NCBI GenBank assembly: GCA_937858715.1
Contig: CALLZY010000259.1
Span: 1 to 63,242, forward strand
DNA length: 63,242 nt
Reading direction: 5' to 3'
Source: an uncultured Chitinophagaceae bacterium
GTDB taxonomy: Bacteria; Bacteroidota; Bacteroidia; Chitinophagales; Chitinophagaceae
Position 1 is the first letter of the stretch. Each line of letters begins with the position of its first letter. Of the stretch, positions 1 to 8,817 are shown piece by piece. Both the position numbers and the translations under genes were made by a program. Under the pieces are notes generated by a model. That model saw only the letters and a list, made by a program, of their open reading frames with translations. It made no database searches and was not told where the DNA came from.

Positions 1-581
1 TTTCTATTTTTGCAACGCAGTCGTCTGAAAATATCGCATATAATATTCCGGCAATTGAAAAACTGCTCGAAGAATCAACTATTATAGTTCTGAATATTAT
101 TTCATATTGCAGAGGTTTAATACCGCTGATTAAGAAATACAATAAACCGGTGTGGACTGATTTACATGATTATGACGGTTCAAATAGCTATCACCAGGAT
201 TTTATTGATGCCTCACAGTTTATTCATTTAAGCTCAGATAATCTGCCAGATTATAAACTGGTAATGGAGCAGTTTATTAAAGATGGCAAAGAGATGGTGA
301 TTTGCACACATGGCAAAGACGGGGCTTCGCTGCTTACAAAGCAGGGCGAATGGATTGAACAACCCATTGTTAATGGTATTGAAATAGTTGATAGCAATGG
401 CGCCGGCGACAGTTTCTTCTCAGGGTTTTTATATGGCTTTTTTAATAATCAGCCGTTAAGAAAGTGTCTGCAATACGGCGCAGTATGCGGCGCTTATGCA
501 GTAGCTTCTCCAACATTGGTGTATGAGAATTTATCTCCTGTATTTTTAGAGGAAAAGCGAAAAATTCATTTTGGAGATTAA
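1..581 (+). CDS. PfkB-family carbohydrate kinase, C-terminal part
   Basis: The reading frame is open from the left edge (first full codon at base 3), so this is the C-terminal part of a gene that starts outside the window; the GTG at 150 is internal. The signature DSNGAGDSFFSGFL near base 390 is the second PfkB motif, in which the Asp of GAGD is the catalytic base that activates the sugar hydroxyl for phosphorylation by ATP. The motif WTDLHDYDG matches ribokinase-like enzymes. The family (ribokinase, fructokinase, adenosine kinase) is clear, but the substrate cannot be read from this fragment. It ends 8 bases before the convergent response regulator gene. Confidence 0.85.
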   Translation, partial: SIFATQSSENIAYNIPAIEKLLEESTIIVLNIISYCRGLIPLIKKYNKPVWTDLHDYDGSNSYHQDFIDASQFIHLSSDNLPDYKLVMEQFIKDGKEMVICTHGKDGASLLTKQGEWIEQPIVNGIEIVDSNGAGDSFFSGFLYGFFNNQPLRKCLQYGAVCGAYAVASPTLVYENLSPVFLEEKRKIHFGD

Positions 582-589
582 AAAAAGCC

Positions 590-1201
590 TCAGATTAGTT
601 TCTGTTCAAAAGCCATTTTCACTAATACGGCAGTATTGCGGGCACTAAGTTTAAACAAAAGGTTTTTCCGGTAGCTGTTCACCGTTTCTACACCAAGGAA
701 AATTTTTTCTGCAATCTCCTGGTTGGTATTTCCTTCGGCTATCAGTTGCAATAACTGCCGTTCACGGGGTGTGAGCCATATCGCATTGTTGGCTTGCTTT
801 TTCATCAGCAGATCCACTTCGTGGCAAAGAAAAGTTTCGCCTGATGCCACCACCTCAATTCCTTCTAACATTTCTTCGGCCATGGCATTTTTCAAAATAT
901 AACCTGAAGCGCCACTTTCCATCATGCGGCGCACCATAGTATATTCTCCGTAGCTGGTAAGAGCAAGAACTTTTAATGATGGATAAAGTGATTTCAATTC
1001 GGCGCAAAGTGTAATTCCATCAGTATCGGGCAGGTTAATGTCCAGTAACAAAACATCAGGCAGTGCTTCTTTCAAAAGTTGTCGGCAATCATTTCCTGAA
1101 TGCGCTGTGGCAATAACTCTTGCCTTACCCGAATCGTTGATTATTTTTTTAAGGCCTTCAGCCAGCAGAATATGGTCATCTGTAATCAGAACACTTATCA
1201 T
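590..1201 (-). CDS. NarL/FixJ-type response regulator
   Basis: A 203-residue DNA-binding response regulator. The receiver domain (about 1-120) has the acidic pair D8-D9 and the phospho-acceptor D54 in VLLLDINLP. The C-terminal LuxR-type helix-turn-helix (about 140-200) begins LTPRERQLLQLIAEGNTNQEIAEKI. The start codon overlaps the stop of the upstream sensor kinase by 4 bases (ATGA at 1198-1201), so the two are translationally coupled and almost certainly form one phosphorelay. The target genes cannot be inferred. The divergent OmpA-like gene beyond the kinase is a possible target by position only. Confidence 0.93.
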   Translation of the reverse strand: MISVLITDDHILLAEGLKKIINDSGKARVIATAHSGNDCRQLLKEALPDVLLLDINLPDTDGITLCAELKSLYPSLKVLALTSYGEYTMVRRMMESGASGYILKNAMAEEMLEGIEVVASGETFLCHEVDLLMKKQANNAIWLTPRERQLLQLIAEGNTNQEIAEKIFLGVETVNSYRKNLLFKLSARNTAVLVKMAFEQKLI

Positions 1202-3120
1202 GACTGGTTCGCAGTTTTGAATTCAACAATAATTTCTGTGCCTTGTCCGGCAGCAGAAAGAACATTCATGTTGCCGTTTAGTGAAGCTATACGGCTTTTC
1301 GCATTTTGCAACCCATGCCCATCGGTAACAGACTCCGGATCAAACCCTTTTCCATCGTCCTGAACGGTTAGTGAAATAAGATCAGGATGCTGGACAATCT
1401 GCACATTGATATTTTTAGCATCAGCATGGCGAAGGGCATTATTCACCAGTTCGTAGGCGATTCTGTAAAGGATAATTTCAAGTTTTGGATCTATCCTGCT
1501 ATCTTCTCCAAAATGGTGAAGCCTGGCGTTAGGAATATTGCTCAGGAAATCCTGCAGTGAGGCTTTCAGTCCGTAGCGGGACAGCGACTCCGGCATCATA
1601 TTATGAGCCACACGGCGTAATTCTTTGGTAGAGGTTTCAAGCATATCGAGAGCCTGGTTAAAGCGGGACACATCTTCTCCTTCGAGGTTTATTCCTTTTT
1701 TTACGTCGTGGAGGTTTAGTTTAATAACAGATAACATACCCCCAAGCCCGTCATGAAGATCTCTGGCAAGCCGTGCCCTTTCCGCAGTTTCACCGTCCAG
1801 CACAGCCTGGGTGGCAATCAGCTTTTTCTCCTGTTCCAGTTGTGCCACTTTTTGTTCAGCCAGCAGTTTCTTATGGCTGATGTTGTGCTGTCTTGAGATG
1901 AGGAGAAGAATAATAAGAAGAGACACAAGGGCTCCTGCTATAGAGGTAAAAAGGGTAAGTCTTTTTGTTTTTTCCAATGAATCAATTTTAAGCTGCTGCT
2001 TCTCTGTTCCATACTTTACTTCCATTTCTGAAAGTGACTTTTGATAGTTCTTGTTGATGCGATAATCAATGACCTTGCGATATTCGTTAAAATAACGGGT
2101 GGCATCTTCTGCCTTGCCCAACGAAATGCAGGCTATCACCAGGTGTTCTAGCATTGTTGTTTTTGTATCTGAATCAACAGAATCTGTCTTCAATGCTTCA
2201 TTGGCATATTGAATGGCTGATGAATATTCTTTTTTGTGAAGAGCAATGCTTGATAAAGTACTCAGGGCATTTGCGATGTACCTTGTTCCCCCGATTGCTT
2301 TTGCAAGAGCCAGCGATTGTCCGGCCATTTCTTCTGCTTTTACTGCATCATTTTTCTTCAGGTAAATCAGGGCCGCTTCTTTTTTTGCAACGGATTCAAA
2401 AATTTTTTCTCCACAGGCATGAAATGCTTCGGCTGACTGTAGCGCATAAGACAGCGCCTTATCGGTTTCCTGCCTTTCAGATGCAATTCTGCATAACCCC
2501 TGGTAGGCCTGTCCCAGTCCGCTGGAGTCTTTTATTTCACTTGCCACCTGTATTGCTTCGTTATAGTATTTTTCTGCCTGGTTAAAGTTTTCCAGGTACA
2601 TATACGATGCAGCAATGCTGCCAAGGGTTTTCCGGATATTTGGTTTATCGTTACTTTTTTCAAAAACAGGAAGAAGCTCGAAGAATTGTTTCAGGGCTTC
2701 CTGAAAATTGTTTTTCCGGATATTAAGAGTAGCAACGCTGAGATTAATGTAGGCAATAAGGGCCTCGTTTTTTGTTTTAATAGCAAACGATAATGCTTTG
2801 TTCAAACTATATGATGCGGAATCATATTTTCCCTCCACAGTATAACAGGCACCAAGAGTTCGGTACAGATTCGCCAGCATAACTGTGTTTTTTTGCTTTT
2901 CTGCGATACGAATTCCTTTGAAAGAATAAATTTTAGATTTATTAAAATCAGTGGTAACCAAATCCCTTCCTAGGCTGTTGTAAGTCTGCAGTTTGTCATT
3001 TTCTGAAGTTAAAATACTTTCAGAAAGAGAGTCTGCCTGTTGTGCTTCTGCATAAAGAAACCCTGATACTGTCAGCAAAACAATATTAAAGAGATAAATG
3101 AGGTGTGAATATTTCTTCAC
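1198..3120 (-). CDS. TPR-containing sensor histidine kinase (HisKA_3 type)
   Basis: A 640-residue sensor kinase. An N-terminal signal sequence (about 1-27, ending AEAQQ) is followed by a periplasmic region of tetratricopeptide repeats (about 45-345), one membrane helix (about 388-409), a short coiled coil, the dimerisation/phospho-acceptor motif ARLARDLHDGLGG with H456, and a GHKL ATPase domain with DDGKGFDPES and GHGLQNAKSR. This layout is common in Bacteroidota kinases that pair with NarL regulators. TPR sensors usually bind peptides or proteins, but the ligand here is unknown. The gene is coupled by a 4-base overlap to the response regulator at 590-1201. Confidence 0.92.
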   Translation of the reverse strand: MKKYSHLIYLFNIVLLTVSGFLYAEAQQADSLSESILTSENDKLQTYNSLGRDLVTTDFNKSKIYSFKGIRIAEKQKNTVMLANLYRTLGACYTVEGKYDSASYSLNKALSFAIKTKNEALIAYINLSVATLNIRKNNFQEALKQFFELLPVFEKSNDKPNIRKTLGSIAASYMYLENFNQAEKYYNEAIQVASEIKDSSGLGQAYQGLCRIASERQETDKALSYALQSAEAFHACGEKIFESVAKKEAALIYLKKNDAVKAEEMAGQSLALAKAIGGTRYIANALSTLSSIALHKKEYSSAIQYANEALKTDSVDSDTKTTMLEHLVIACISLGKAEDATRYFNEYRKVIDYRINKNYQKSLSEMEVKYGTEKQQLKIDSLEKTKRLTLFTSIAGALVSLLIILLLISRQHNISHKKLLAEQKVAQLEQEKKLIATQAVLDGETAERARLARDLHDGLGGMLSVIKLNLHDVKKGINLEGEDVSRFNQALDMLETSTKELRRVAHNMMPESLSRYGLKASLQDFLSNIPNARLHHFGEDSRIDPKLEIILYRIAYELVNNALRHADAKNINVQIVQHPDLISLTVQDDGKGFDPESVTDGHGLQNAKSRIASLNGNMNVLSAAGQGTEIIVEFKTANQS

Positions 3121-3241
3121 GTTAATCGGTTTGTGCTATTCTTTTGATGAAGGCGGTCAGGTACAAACAGCTGGCAGAAACCGGCATCAAAATTACTGAC
3201 AAAGTCCGCTGCAAATCTATTTTAACTGAATGCTTTATAAA

Positions 3242-3259
3242 AACCCCCTTTTGGGGGTT
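3242..3259. terminator. GC-rich hairpin in a divergent intergenic region
   Basis: A 7-bp perfect stem (aaccccc/gggggtt) with a tttt loop. It lies between the divergent kinase and OmpA-like genes, so it terminates no obvious transcript. It could be an operator or the remnant of a terminator. It has no strong T-tract on either strand. Confidence 0.35.
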
Positions 3260-3280
3260 ATTACGGTTTAGCTCACATGA

Positions 3281-3288
3281 TAGCTTTG
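3281..3288 (+). promoter_or_regulatory. Candidate -7 box (TAGCTTTG) for the OmpA-like gene
   Basis: An exact match to the Bacteroidota -7 consensus TAnnTTTG, 42 bases before the ATG at 3331. No well-spaced -33 TTG box is visible, so the call rests on the -7 match and its position. Confidence 0.45.
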
Positions 3289-3330
3289 TCGTGTAATTCA
3301 ATACGGCTTCTGTAAAATAATCTCACTGTT

Positions 3331-4620
3331 ATGAAGACCTTAAGAAGTGTTTTAATGCTGATTGCAGCATTGTTTGTTTCCGCAGGTATTTCGGCACAAA
3401 TAGATGTACTGAAAAAAATTAAAAATAAGGCCAACCAGCGTATCGAAAGGAAGGTTGATAAAACAATTGATCAGGGACTTGATTCAATCGAAAATGCTGC
3501 GAAGAAAAACCCTGCAGAAACTGAACCGCAGGATAAGCCTGCTGATAATAAAGACAATCAACAAACCAATATACCGGATACCACAGCCCCTCAGGGGCAG
3601 GAACAAGTCAGTTTACAAACTTACTCTAAGTATGATTTTATGCCCGGCGAGAAAGTGGTTTTTTATGATGACTTCAGTCAGGATGCTGTAGGCGATTTTC
3701 CGGCATTATGGAATACCAACGGTTCTGGCGAAGTGGTTAACACCAATCTTTTTCCGGGTAACTGGCTTAAATATGTTATGAACCAATCTATATGGACAGA
3801 CAAATTGCTAATTCTTCCCGATAACTATACATTGGAGTTCGATGTAATTGCAATTGCCGGCGATGAAGGAGGAATGGGAGGATGGAGTTTCAGGCTGATG
3901 AAATGCATTAATGAAAAGTCATGGGATGGCGGAGCTGTGCCTGGTAAAGCTGGCTTCCATTTTGGGGTTGAATATTTTGGGCGACCTTTTTACAGGGCTT
4001 ATAATAATAATTTAGATGGTGTGTTCTGGGACCAAAAAGGAAATAACGATGACGAAAAGATTTACCAGCGAAAAGATAATAAGTACCACATTTCGGTGTG
4101 GGTACAAAAAACAAGGGTTAGGGTTTATCAGAACGAGAATAAAATATTTGATGTGCCAAGGGCTTTACCCGATGCAACCCTAAAAATGGACAGGCTAAGA
4201 TTTGAGGCAAATGCTGCAATGATCAGCAATATCCGCATTGCTGTTGGCGCACCTGATATGCGTAACAAGCTGATGACGGAAGGGAAGATTGTGAGTTATG
4301 GAATTTACTTCGACGTAAACAAAGATGTGGTAAAACCACAGTCTTACGCTTCGCTGAAAGAAATAGCCAAAATACTAACCGACAATCCTGATGTAAAAAT
4401 TAATATAGTGGGGCACACCGATGCTGATGGAAGCGATGCCTCAAACCTTGATTTATCAAAACGCAGGGCAGCATCTGTAAAAAAAGAATTAGTTAAAACA
4501 TTTGGCATTGATGCAGCAAGGATGGAAACTGATGGTAAAGGTGAAACGCAGCCTGTTGCCACTAATGATACACCTTCAAACAAAGCCCTGAACCGGAGGG
4601 TTGAGTTTATCAAGTTATAA
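3331..4620 (+). CDS. OmpA-family outer-membrane protein with internal sugar-hydrolase-like fold
   Basis: A 429-residue secreted protein. A signal peptide (about 1-22, ending ISAQ) is followed by a charged, low-complexity linker (about 30-95). A central domain (about 100-310) starts VVFYDDFSQDAVGDFP and contains FDVIAIAG; it resembles the concanavalin/LamG-like domain of DUF1080-type proteins. The C-terminal OmpA domain (about 325-429) has GIYFDVNKDVVKP and the peptidoglycan-binding helix region NIVGHTDADGSDASNLDLSKRRA. Family knowledge says the OmpA domain binds diaminopimelate in peptidoglycan, tethering the envelope. The ligand of the central domain is unknown. It is a single-gene unit with its own promoter and terminator. 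Confidence 0.85.
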   Translation: MKTLRSVLMLIAALFVSAGISAQIDVLKKIKNKANQRIERKVDKTIDQGLDSIENAAKKNPAETEPQDKPADNKDNQQTNIPDTTAPQGQEQVSLQTYSKYDFMPGEKVVFYDDFSQDAVGDFPALWNTNGSGEVVNTNLFPGNWLKYVMNQSIWTDKLLILPDNYTLEFDVIAIAGDEGGMGGWSFRLMKCINEKSWDGGAVPGKAGFHFGVEYFGRPFYRAYNNNLDGVFWDQKGNNDDEKIYQRKDNKYHISVWVQKTRVRVYQNENKIFDVPRALPDATLKMDRLRFEANAAMISNIRIAVGAPDMRNKLMTEGKIVSYGIYFDVNKDVVKPQSYASLKEIAKILTDNPDVKINIVGHTDADGSDASNLDLSKRRAASVKKELVKTFGIDAARMETDGKGETQPVATNDTPSNKALNRRVEFIKL

Positions 4621-4640
4621 TAACCATTAAACAAGTCCTC

Positions 4641-4697
4641 AGGAGAATAAAGCTTACGCTGACTAACAGGTTTCGTAATGTCTTTATTCTCCTTTTT
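4641..4697 (+). terminator. Rho-independent-like terminator after the OmpA-like gene
   Basis: A perfect 12-bp outer stem (aggagaataaag at 4641-4652 with ctttattctcct at 4682-4693) and a 5-bp inner stem (ttacg/cgtaa at 4654-4658 and 4674-4678), followed by five T. It begins 20 bases after the stop codon. Confidence 0.7.
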
Positions 4698-5142
4698 CAA
4701 TGAGTGAAGTGGGTTTAGTTTGTAATAATTAAAAGCCCTAAAACAGCTTATGATAATGAAGCTCCCTTTTTTCGCCTGCCAGGTTTGAACTTTCCTACAG
4801 TTTGGATGATATCCGGAAACTCCTGCCGCTGATTGGCAAATAACCGGCGGTCTAACATTAATCAGGTCTTTTTTCTTTATCTATGATGGAAAACAGGCTG
4901 TTTTGCTATGGTCTTACCACCCCCAACTGACGTATCTCATCTTTTTTTAAGATTCTTTGGCTAACCTTTGTAATTACAAAGAAAAACAGCCTTTTCATGT
5001 ACTGTCTTTCTCATACTACTCAAAGAACAAAACGCAGATATTATCGTTCTGCCTGTTCTTTTATGTCCTTGTATTTCCCTCCGGGTTAAAGGCCTTGCTG
5101 CCTTATAAAATATCTTTTTTTTCTTAACTAAATTCTGTTGAT
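4698..5142. other. Non-coding leader region before the lysine degradation cluster
   Basis: About 445 bases without a credible gene. It holds one perfect 16-bp palindrome (4966-4981, listed separately) and an 8-T run at 5115-5122. I looked for a cobalamin riboswitch, because the downstream aminomutase needs B12, and saw no B12-box-like GCCACTG. Apart from the palindrome I recognise nothing. Confidence 0.6.
4966..4981. promoter_or_regulatory. Perfect 16-bp palindrome upstream of kal (candidate operator)
   Basis: The sequence ctttgtaattacaaag is identical to its own reverse complement. It overlaps an AACCTTTG stretch one base off the -7 consensus and lies about 160 bases upstream of the first gene of the lysine cluster. 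It has the symmetry of a dimeric repressor site. The function is inferred from symmetry and position only. Confidence 0.4.
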
Positions 5143-5532
5143 ATGGATAAAGTATTAATCCGTTTACGCATGGGTTCGCATGATGCACACTACGGCGGCA
5201 ACTTAGTTGATGGTGCTAAAATGTTACAACTTTTTGGTGATGTGGCCACCGAACTGCTCATTCGCCTTGATGGCGATGAGGGTTTATTTAAGGCTTACGA
5301 TATGGTGGAATTTATAGCACCGGTTTATGCCGGCGACTATATTGAAGCTGAAGGATACATCACTCATGTAGGAAACACCTCCCGTAAAATGGCTTTTGAG
5401 GCCAGAAAAGTGGTGGTGCCCCGGCCTGATATATCTGACTCAGCCGCTGATTATCTTGAAACACCTGTTGTGGTATGTAAAGCCACAGGAACCTGTGTGG
5501 TACCGGCTGCATGCCAACGCAAACCGAAATAA
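5143..5532 (+). CDS. kal: 3-aminobutyryl-CoA ammonia lyase
   Basis: A 129-residue hotdog-fold protein, the usual length for this enzyme, which removes ammonia from L-3-aminobutyryl-CoA to give crotonyl-CoA in lysine fermentation. The N-terminus [20 protein letters not shown] and the [13 protein letters not shown] segment fit the family. Assignment is strengthened by position: it opens a co-directional cluster with kce, kdd and kamABCDE. The ATG at 5143 has no Shine-Dalgarno site, as is normal for this phylum. A 102-base gap separates it from kce, and no terminator is visible there. Confidence 0.9.
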   Translation: MDKVLIRLRMGSHDAHYGGNLVDGAKMLQLFGDVATELLIRLDGDEGLFKAYDMVEFIAPVYAGDYIEAEGYITHVGNTSRKMAFEARKVVVPRPDISDSAADYLETPVVVCKATGTCVVPAACQRKPK

Positions 5533-5634
5533 AAAAAATACAACCATTAAGGCATTAAGAAAATTGAGCATTGACAGAACCAGCTTAACTAACCTTAATC
5601 TCTTGATGTTTCAAAAACTCAATAATAAAATGTT

Positions 5635-6462
5635 ATGGAAAAGCTGATTATTACCGCCGCCATTTGCGGAGCCGAAGTAACAAAAGAACATAACCCTGCT
5701 GTTCCTTATACAATTGAAGAATGTGTAAGGGAGGCCACACTAGCTTACAATGCCGGTGCCAGCATCATTCACCTGCATGTGCGGCATGATGATGGCACAC
5801 CCACACAGGATAAAGAACGTTTCCGTGTGGTGATTGGTGCTATTAAAAAAGTGATCCCCGATGCAATCATTCAGCCGTCAACCGGCGGAGCTGTGGGCAT
5901 GAGCAATGATGAACGGCTGCAACCCACAGAGCTGCTGCCTGAAATGGCAACGCTTGACTGTGGCACACTCAATTTTGGCGGAGATGATATTTTCACCAAT
6001 ACAGAAAACACTATCAAATATTTTGGCCAGCGCATGATTGAACTTGGCATTAAACCCGAGCTGGAAGTTTTTGACAAGAGCATGATTGATATGGCGCTTC
6101 GCCTGCATAAGAAGGGCTTTATACAAAGTCCGATGCACTTTGACCTGGTGATGGGTGTAAACGGAGGCATTGCCGGTGAACTGCGTGACTTTGTGTTTAT
6201 GCGTCACAGCCTTCCGGCTGAAGCAACTTATACTGTTGCTGGTATTGGCCGGTACGAGTTTCCATTAGCAATGGCTGCCATTATTGATGGCGGGCATGTG
6301 AGAGTTGGGCTTGAGGACAATACTTATGTTTCAAAAGGAGTGCTGGCAAAATCAAACGGCGAACTGGTAGAAAAGGTTGTTCGTATGGCAAAAGAACTGG
6401 GCCGGGAAATTGCCAATCCGACTGAAGCCCGTAAGATATTAGGCTTGAAACCACTTGGATGA
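5635..6462 (+). CDS. kce: 3-keto-5-aminohexanoate cleavage enzyme (BKACE family)
   Basis: A 275-residue BKACE/DUF849 TIM-barrel enzyme that condenses 3-keto-5-aminohexanoate with acetyl-CoA to release 3-aminobutyryl-CoA and acetoacetate. The metal-binding HLHVRHDDG motif (about residues 46-54) and PSTGGAVGMS are present. Its length matches characterised Kce proteins. DUF849 enzymes cover several beta-keto acids, but the neighbouring kal and kdd fix the substrate with good confidence. It ends 18 bases before kdd and appears to be in the same transcript. Confidence 0.93.
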   Translation: MEKLIITAAICGAEVTKEHNPAVPYTIEECVREATLAYNAGASIIHLHVRHDDGTPTQDKERFRVVIGAIKKVIPDAIIQPSTGGAVGMSNDERLQPTELLPEMATLDCGTLNFGGDDIFTNTENTIKYFGQRMIELGIKPELEVFDKSMIDMALRLHKKGFIQSPMHFDLVMGVNGGIAGELRDFVFMRHSLPAEATYTVAGIGRYEFPLAMAAIIDGGHVRVGLEDNTYVSKGVLAKSNGELVEKVVRMAKELGREIANPTEARKILGLKPLG

Positions 6463-6480
6463 TTATTAAATGAACTACAA

Positions 6481-7521
6481 ATGAAGAAAGGAAATAAATT
6501 CGGAATTCATCGTGTTATCGAACCGGCTGGTGTGTTACCACAACCGGCCAATAAACTGGACAATAACATGGATGAGATATTCGACAACGAAATACTGATA
6601 GATGTAAAAACACTGAATATTGATTCTGCCAGTTTTACTCAAATCGAAGAACAAGCCGGTGGCGATGAAAATAAAATTGCTGAAATAATGCTCAGTATTG
6701 TGGAGAAGCAAGGCAAACATCGCAATCCTGTAACAGGATCGGGCGGAATGCTGCTCGGTGTGGTGGAAAAAATCGGCTCTGCACTCGAAGGTAAAATTGA
6801 CTTAAAACCCGGCGACAAAATCGCCACACTGGTTTCTCTTTCCCTCACACCACTTCGCATCGACGAAATAAAAGAAATAAGAAAAGAGGTGGACCAGGTG
6901 GACATAGACGGTAAGGCCATTTTGTTTGAAAGCGGTGTATATGCAAAAATTCCGGACGATATGCCGGAGAAATTAGTACTCTCTGCCCTTGATGTGGCCG
7001 GAGCACCTGCACAAACAGCCAAACTGGTAAAACCCGGCGATACAGTCTTCATTATCGGGGCCGGAGGTAAATCAGGAATGTTATGTTGCTATGAAGCAAA
7101 GAAAAGGGCTGGGGTTACCGGTAAAGTAATTGGTCTTACACACAGTGAAAAAAGCACCAGGCGGTTACAGGATCTGGGTTTTTGCGATTATGTATTTGCT
7201 GCTGATGCCACTAAGCCGGCGGAAGTGATGCAGAAAATGGAAGAACTGACCAACGGACAAATGGCCGACATCACCATTAACAACGTAAATATTACCGATA
7301 CTGAAATGACCAGCATTCTTTGTACAAAAAATGATGGACTGGTTTATTTCTTTTCTATGGCCACCAGTTTTACCAAAGCTGCGCTGGGTGCTGAAGGAGT
7401 GGGCAGCGATGTAACCATGATTGTGGGCAACGGTTATACAAAAGGCCACGCAGAAATAACACTGCAATTATTGCGGGAAAGCGATAAGCTCCGCAACATA
7501 TTTGAAGAACTCTATGCTTAA
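6481..7521 (+). CDS. kdd: L-erythro-3,5-diaminohexanoate dehydrogenase
   Basis: A 346-residue NAD(P)-dependent dehydrogenase that oxidatively deaminates 3,5-diaminohexanoate to 3-keto-5-aminohexanoate, the step between KamDE and Kce. A Rossmann-type dinucleotide motif [12 protein letters not shown] lies near residues 188-200. The N-terminal region [17 protein letters not shown] and the [14 protein letters not shown] segment match the family as I know it. The stop lies about 10 bases before the preferred kamA start. No frameshift or missing motif was seen. Confidence 0.92.
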   Translation: MKKGNKFGIHRVIEPAGVLPQPANKLDNNMDEIFDNEILIDVKTLNIDSASFTQIEEQAGGDENKIAEIMLSIVEKQGKHRNPVTGSGGMLLGVVEKIGSALEGKIDLKPGDKIATLVSLSLTPLRIDEIKEIRKEVDQVDIDGKAILFESGVYAKIPDDMPEKLVLSALDVAGAPAQTAKLVKPGDTVFIIGAGGKSGMLCCYEAKKRAGVTGKVIGLTHSEKSTRRLQDLGFCDYVFAADATKPAEVMQKMEELTNGQMADITINNVNITDTEMTSILCTKNDGLVYFFSMATSFTKAALGAEGVGSDVTMIVGNGYTKGHAEITLQLLRESDKLRNIFEELYA

Positions 7522-7531
7522 AAAAGAAACT

Positions 7532-8782
7532 ATGGTAGCAATGACGAAACAAACAAACGATGTGATAAACAGCAGAAGACATATCCTTTTTCCAGAGGCA
7601 ACCGATGAACAATGGAACGACTGGAAATGGCAGGTAAAGCACCGGGTAGAAACATTGGCGCAACTGAAAAAAATAATCAACCTTACAGAGGAAGAAGAAC
7701 AGGGAGTAAAAAAATCACTGGAAAACCTCCGGATGGCCATTACGCCATATTACCTTTCTTTGATTGACCCTGACAATCCGGATGACCCTGTTCGTAAACA
7801 GGCCATTCCAACAGGATATGAAACGCATATTGCTGCTGCCGATTTGGTTGATCCATTGCATGAAGATGTGGACTCTCCCGTTCCGGGATTAACGCACCGC
7901 TATCCAGACAGGGTGTTGTTTCTTATTACCGATATGTGTTCTATGTATTGCAGGCATTGCACCCGCAGGAGATTTGCAGGCCAGCAGGATTATAATTCTT
8001 CATCCGACCACATACAGGGAGCTATTGATTATATCGCCAGGACACCAGAGGTCAGGGATGTGCTGTTGTCGGGCGGTGATGCATTAATGGTAAGTGACCA
8101 TTTCCTGGAATCCATTATCAAACGCCTCCGGGAGATACCACATGTTGAAATTATCCGCATCGGTTCAAGGGTTCCGGTTGTGTGTCCACAGCGCATTACA
8201 CCGGCATTGGTGGATATGATGAAGAAATACCATCCTATCTGGCTTAATACTCACTTTAATCATCCAAACGAAATAACAACAGAATCGGCTGCAGCTTGCG
8301 CCAGGCTTGCTGATGCCGGTATTCCGTTGGGCAATCAGTCAGTGCTGTTGCGTGGAGTAAACGATTGTGTGCATATCATGAAAAGATTAGTGCATGGCCT
8401 GGTGAAAATCAGGGTTCGTCCCTATTATATTTATCAATGCGATTTGTCAATGGGGCTGGAGCATTTCCGTACTCCTGTTTCCAAGGGTATTGAAATTATC
8501 GAAGGATTAAGAGGGCACACTTCGGGTTATGCGGTTCCCACATTTGTGGTAGATGCTCCAGGGGGCGGTGGCAAGATTCCGGTAATGCCCGATTACCTTA
8601 TTTCACAAAGTCCGGAACGAGTACTACTCAGAAATTTTGAAGGGGTGATAACAACTTATACCCAGCCGGTTGATTACAAAAACGAATGTCACTGTGAGGA
8701 TTGCAAAAAACAAAAGAAGGTTGATTCATTGCTTTCCGAAAAGGACATTGAAATGGTACCGAAGATTTCAGGCAGAAAATAA
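7532..8782 (+). CDS. kamA: Lysine 2,3-aminomutase (radical SAM, PLP)
   Basis: A 416-residue enzyme converting L-lysine to L-beta-lysine, the same length as the clostridial KamA. The radical-SAM cluster is C136-x3-C140-x2-C143 (CSMYCRHC). The PLP lysine is K348 in [10 protein letters not shown]-terminal Cys cluster (ECHCEDC) plus the Cys of GVNDC matches the structural zinc site of the clostridial enzyme. I chose the ATG at 7532: the TTG at 7502 and ATG at 7514 would overlap kdd, and the extra residues look non-conserved. It performs the first step of the pathway encoded around it. Confidence 0.95.
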   Translation: MVAMTKQTNDVINSRRHILFPEATDEQWNDWKWQVKHRVETLAQLKKIINLTEEEEQGVKKSLENLRMAITPYYLSLIDPDNPDDPVRKQAIPTGYETHIAAADLVDPLHEDVDSPVPGLTHRYPDRVLFLITDMCSMYCRHCTRRRFAGQQDYNSSSDHIQGAIDYIARTPEVRDVLLSGGDALMVSDHFLESIIKRLREIPHVEIIRIGSRVPVVCPQRITPALVDMMKKYHPIWLNTHFNHPNEITTESAAACARLADAGIPLGNQSVLLRGVNDCVHIMKRLVHGLVKIRVRPYYIYQCDLSMGLEHFRTPVSKGIEIIEGLRGHTSGYAVPTFVVDAPGGGGKIPVMPDYLISQSPERVLLRNFEGVITTYTQPVDYKNECHCEDCKKQKKVDSLLSEKDIEMVPKISGRK

Positions 8783-8817
8783 AGGTGTAATAAAGAAAAC
8801 AGAGCCCATAAATAGTA

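Noticed and set aside
150-581. GTG at 150 as a gene start for the PfkB protein
   Set aside because: The frame is open to the left edge and encodes further family-like residues, so the gene begins outside the window.
3242-3259. Terminator for the OmpA-like or kinase gene
   Set aside because: It lies upstream of both divergent genes and has no T-tract, so it is left as a low-confidence hairpin.
4698-5142. Cobalamin riboswitch upstream of the lysine cluster
   Set aside because: No B12-box-like sequence seen by eye. A covariance model search would decide; a hit would overturn this.
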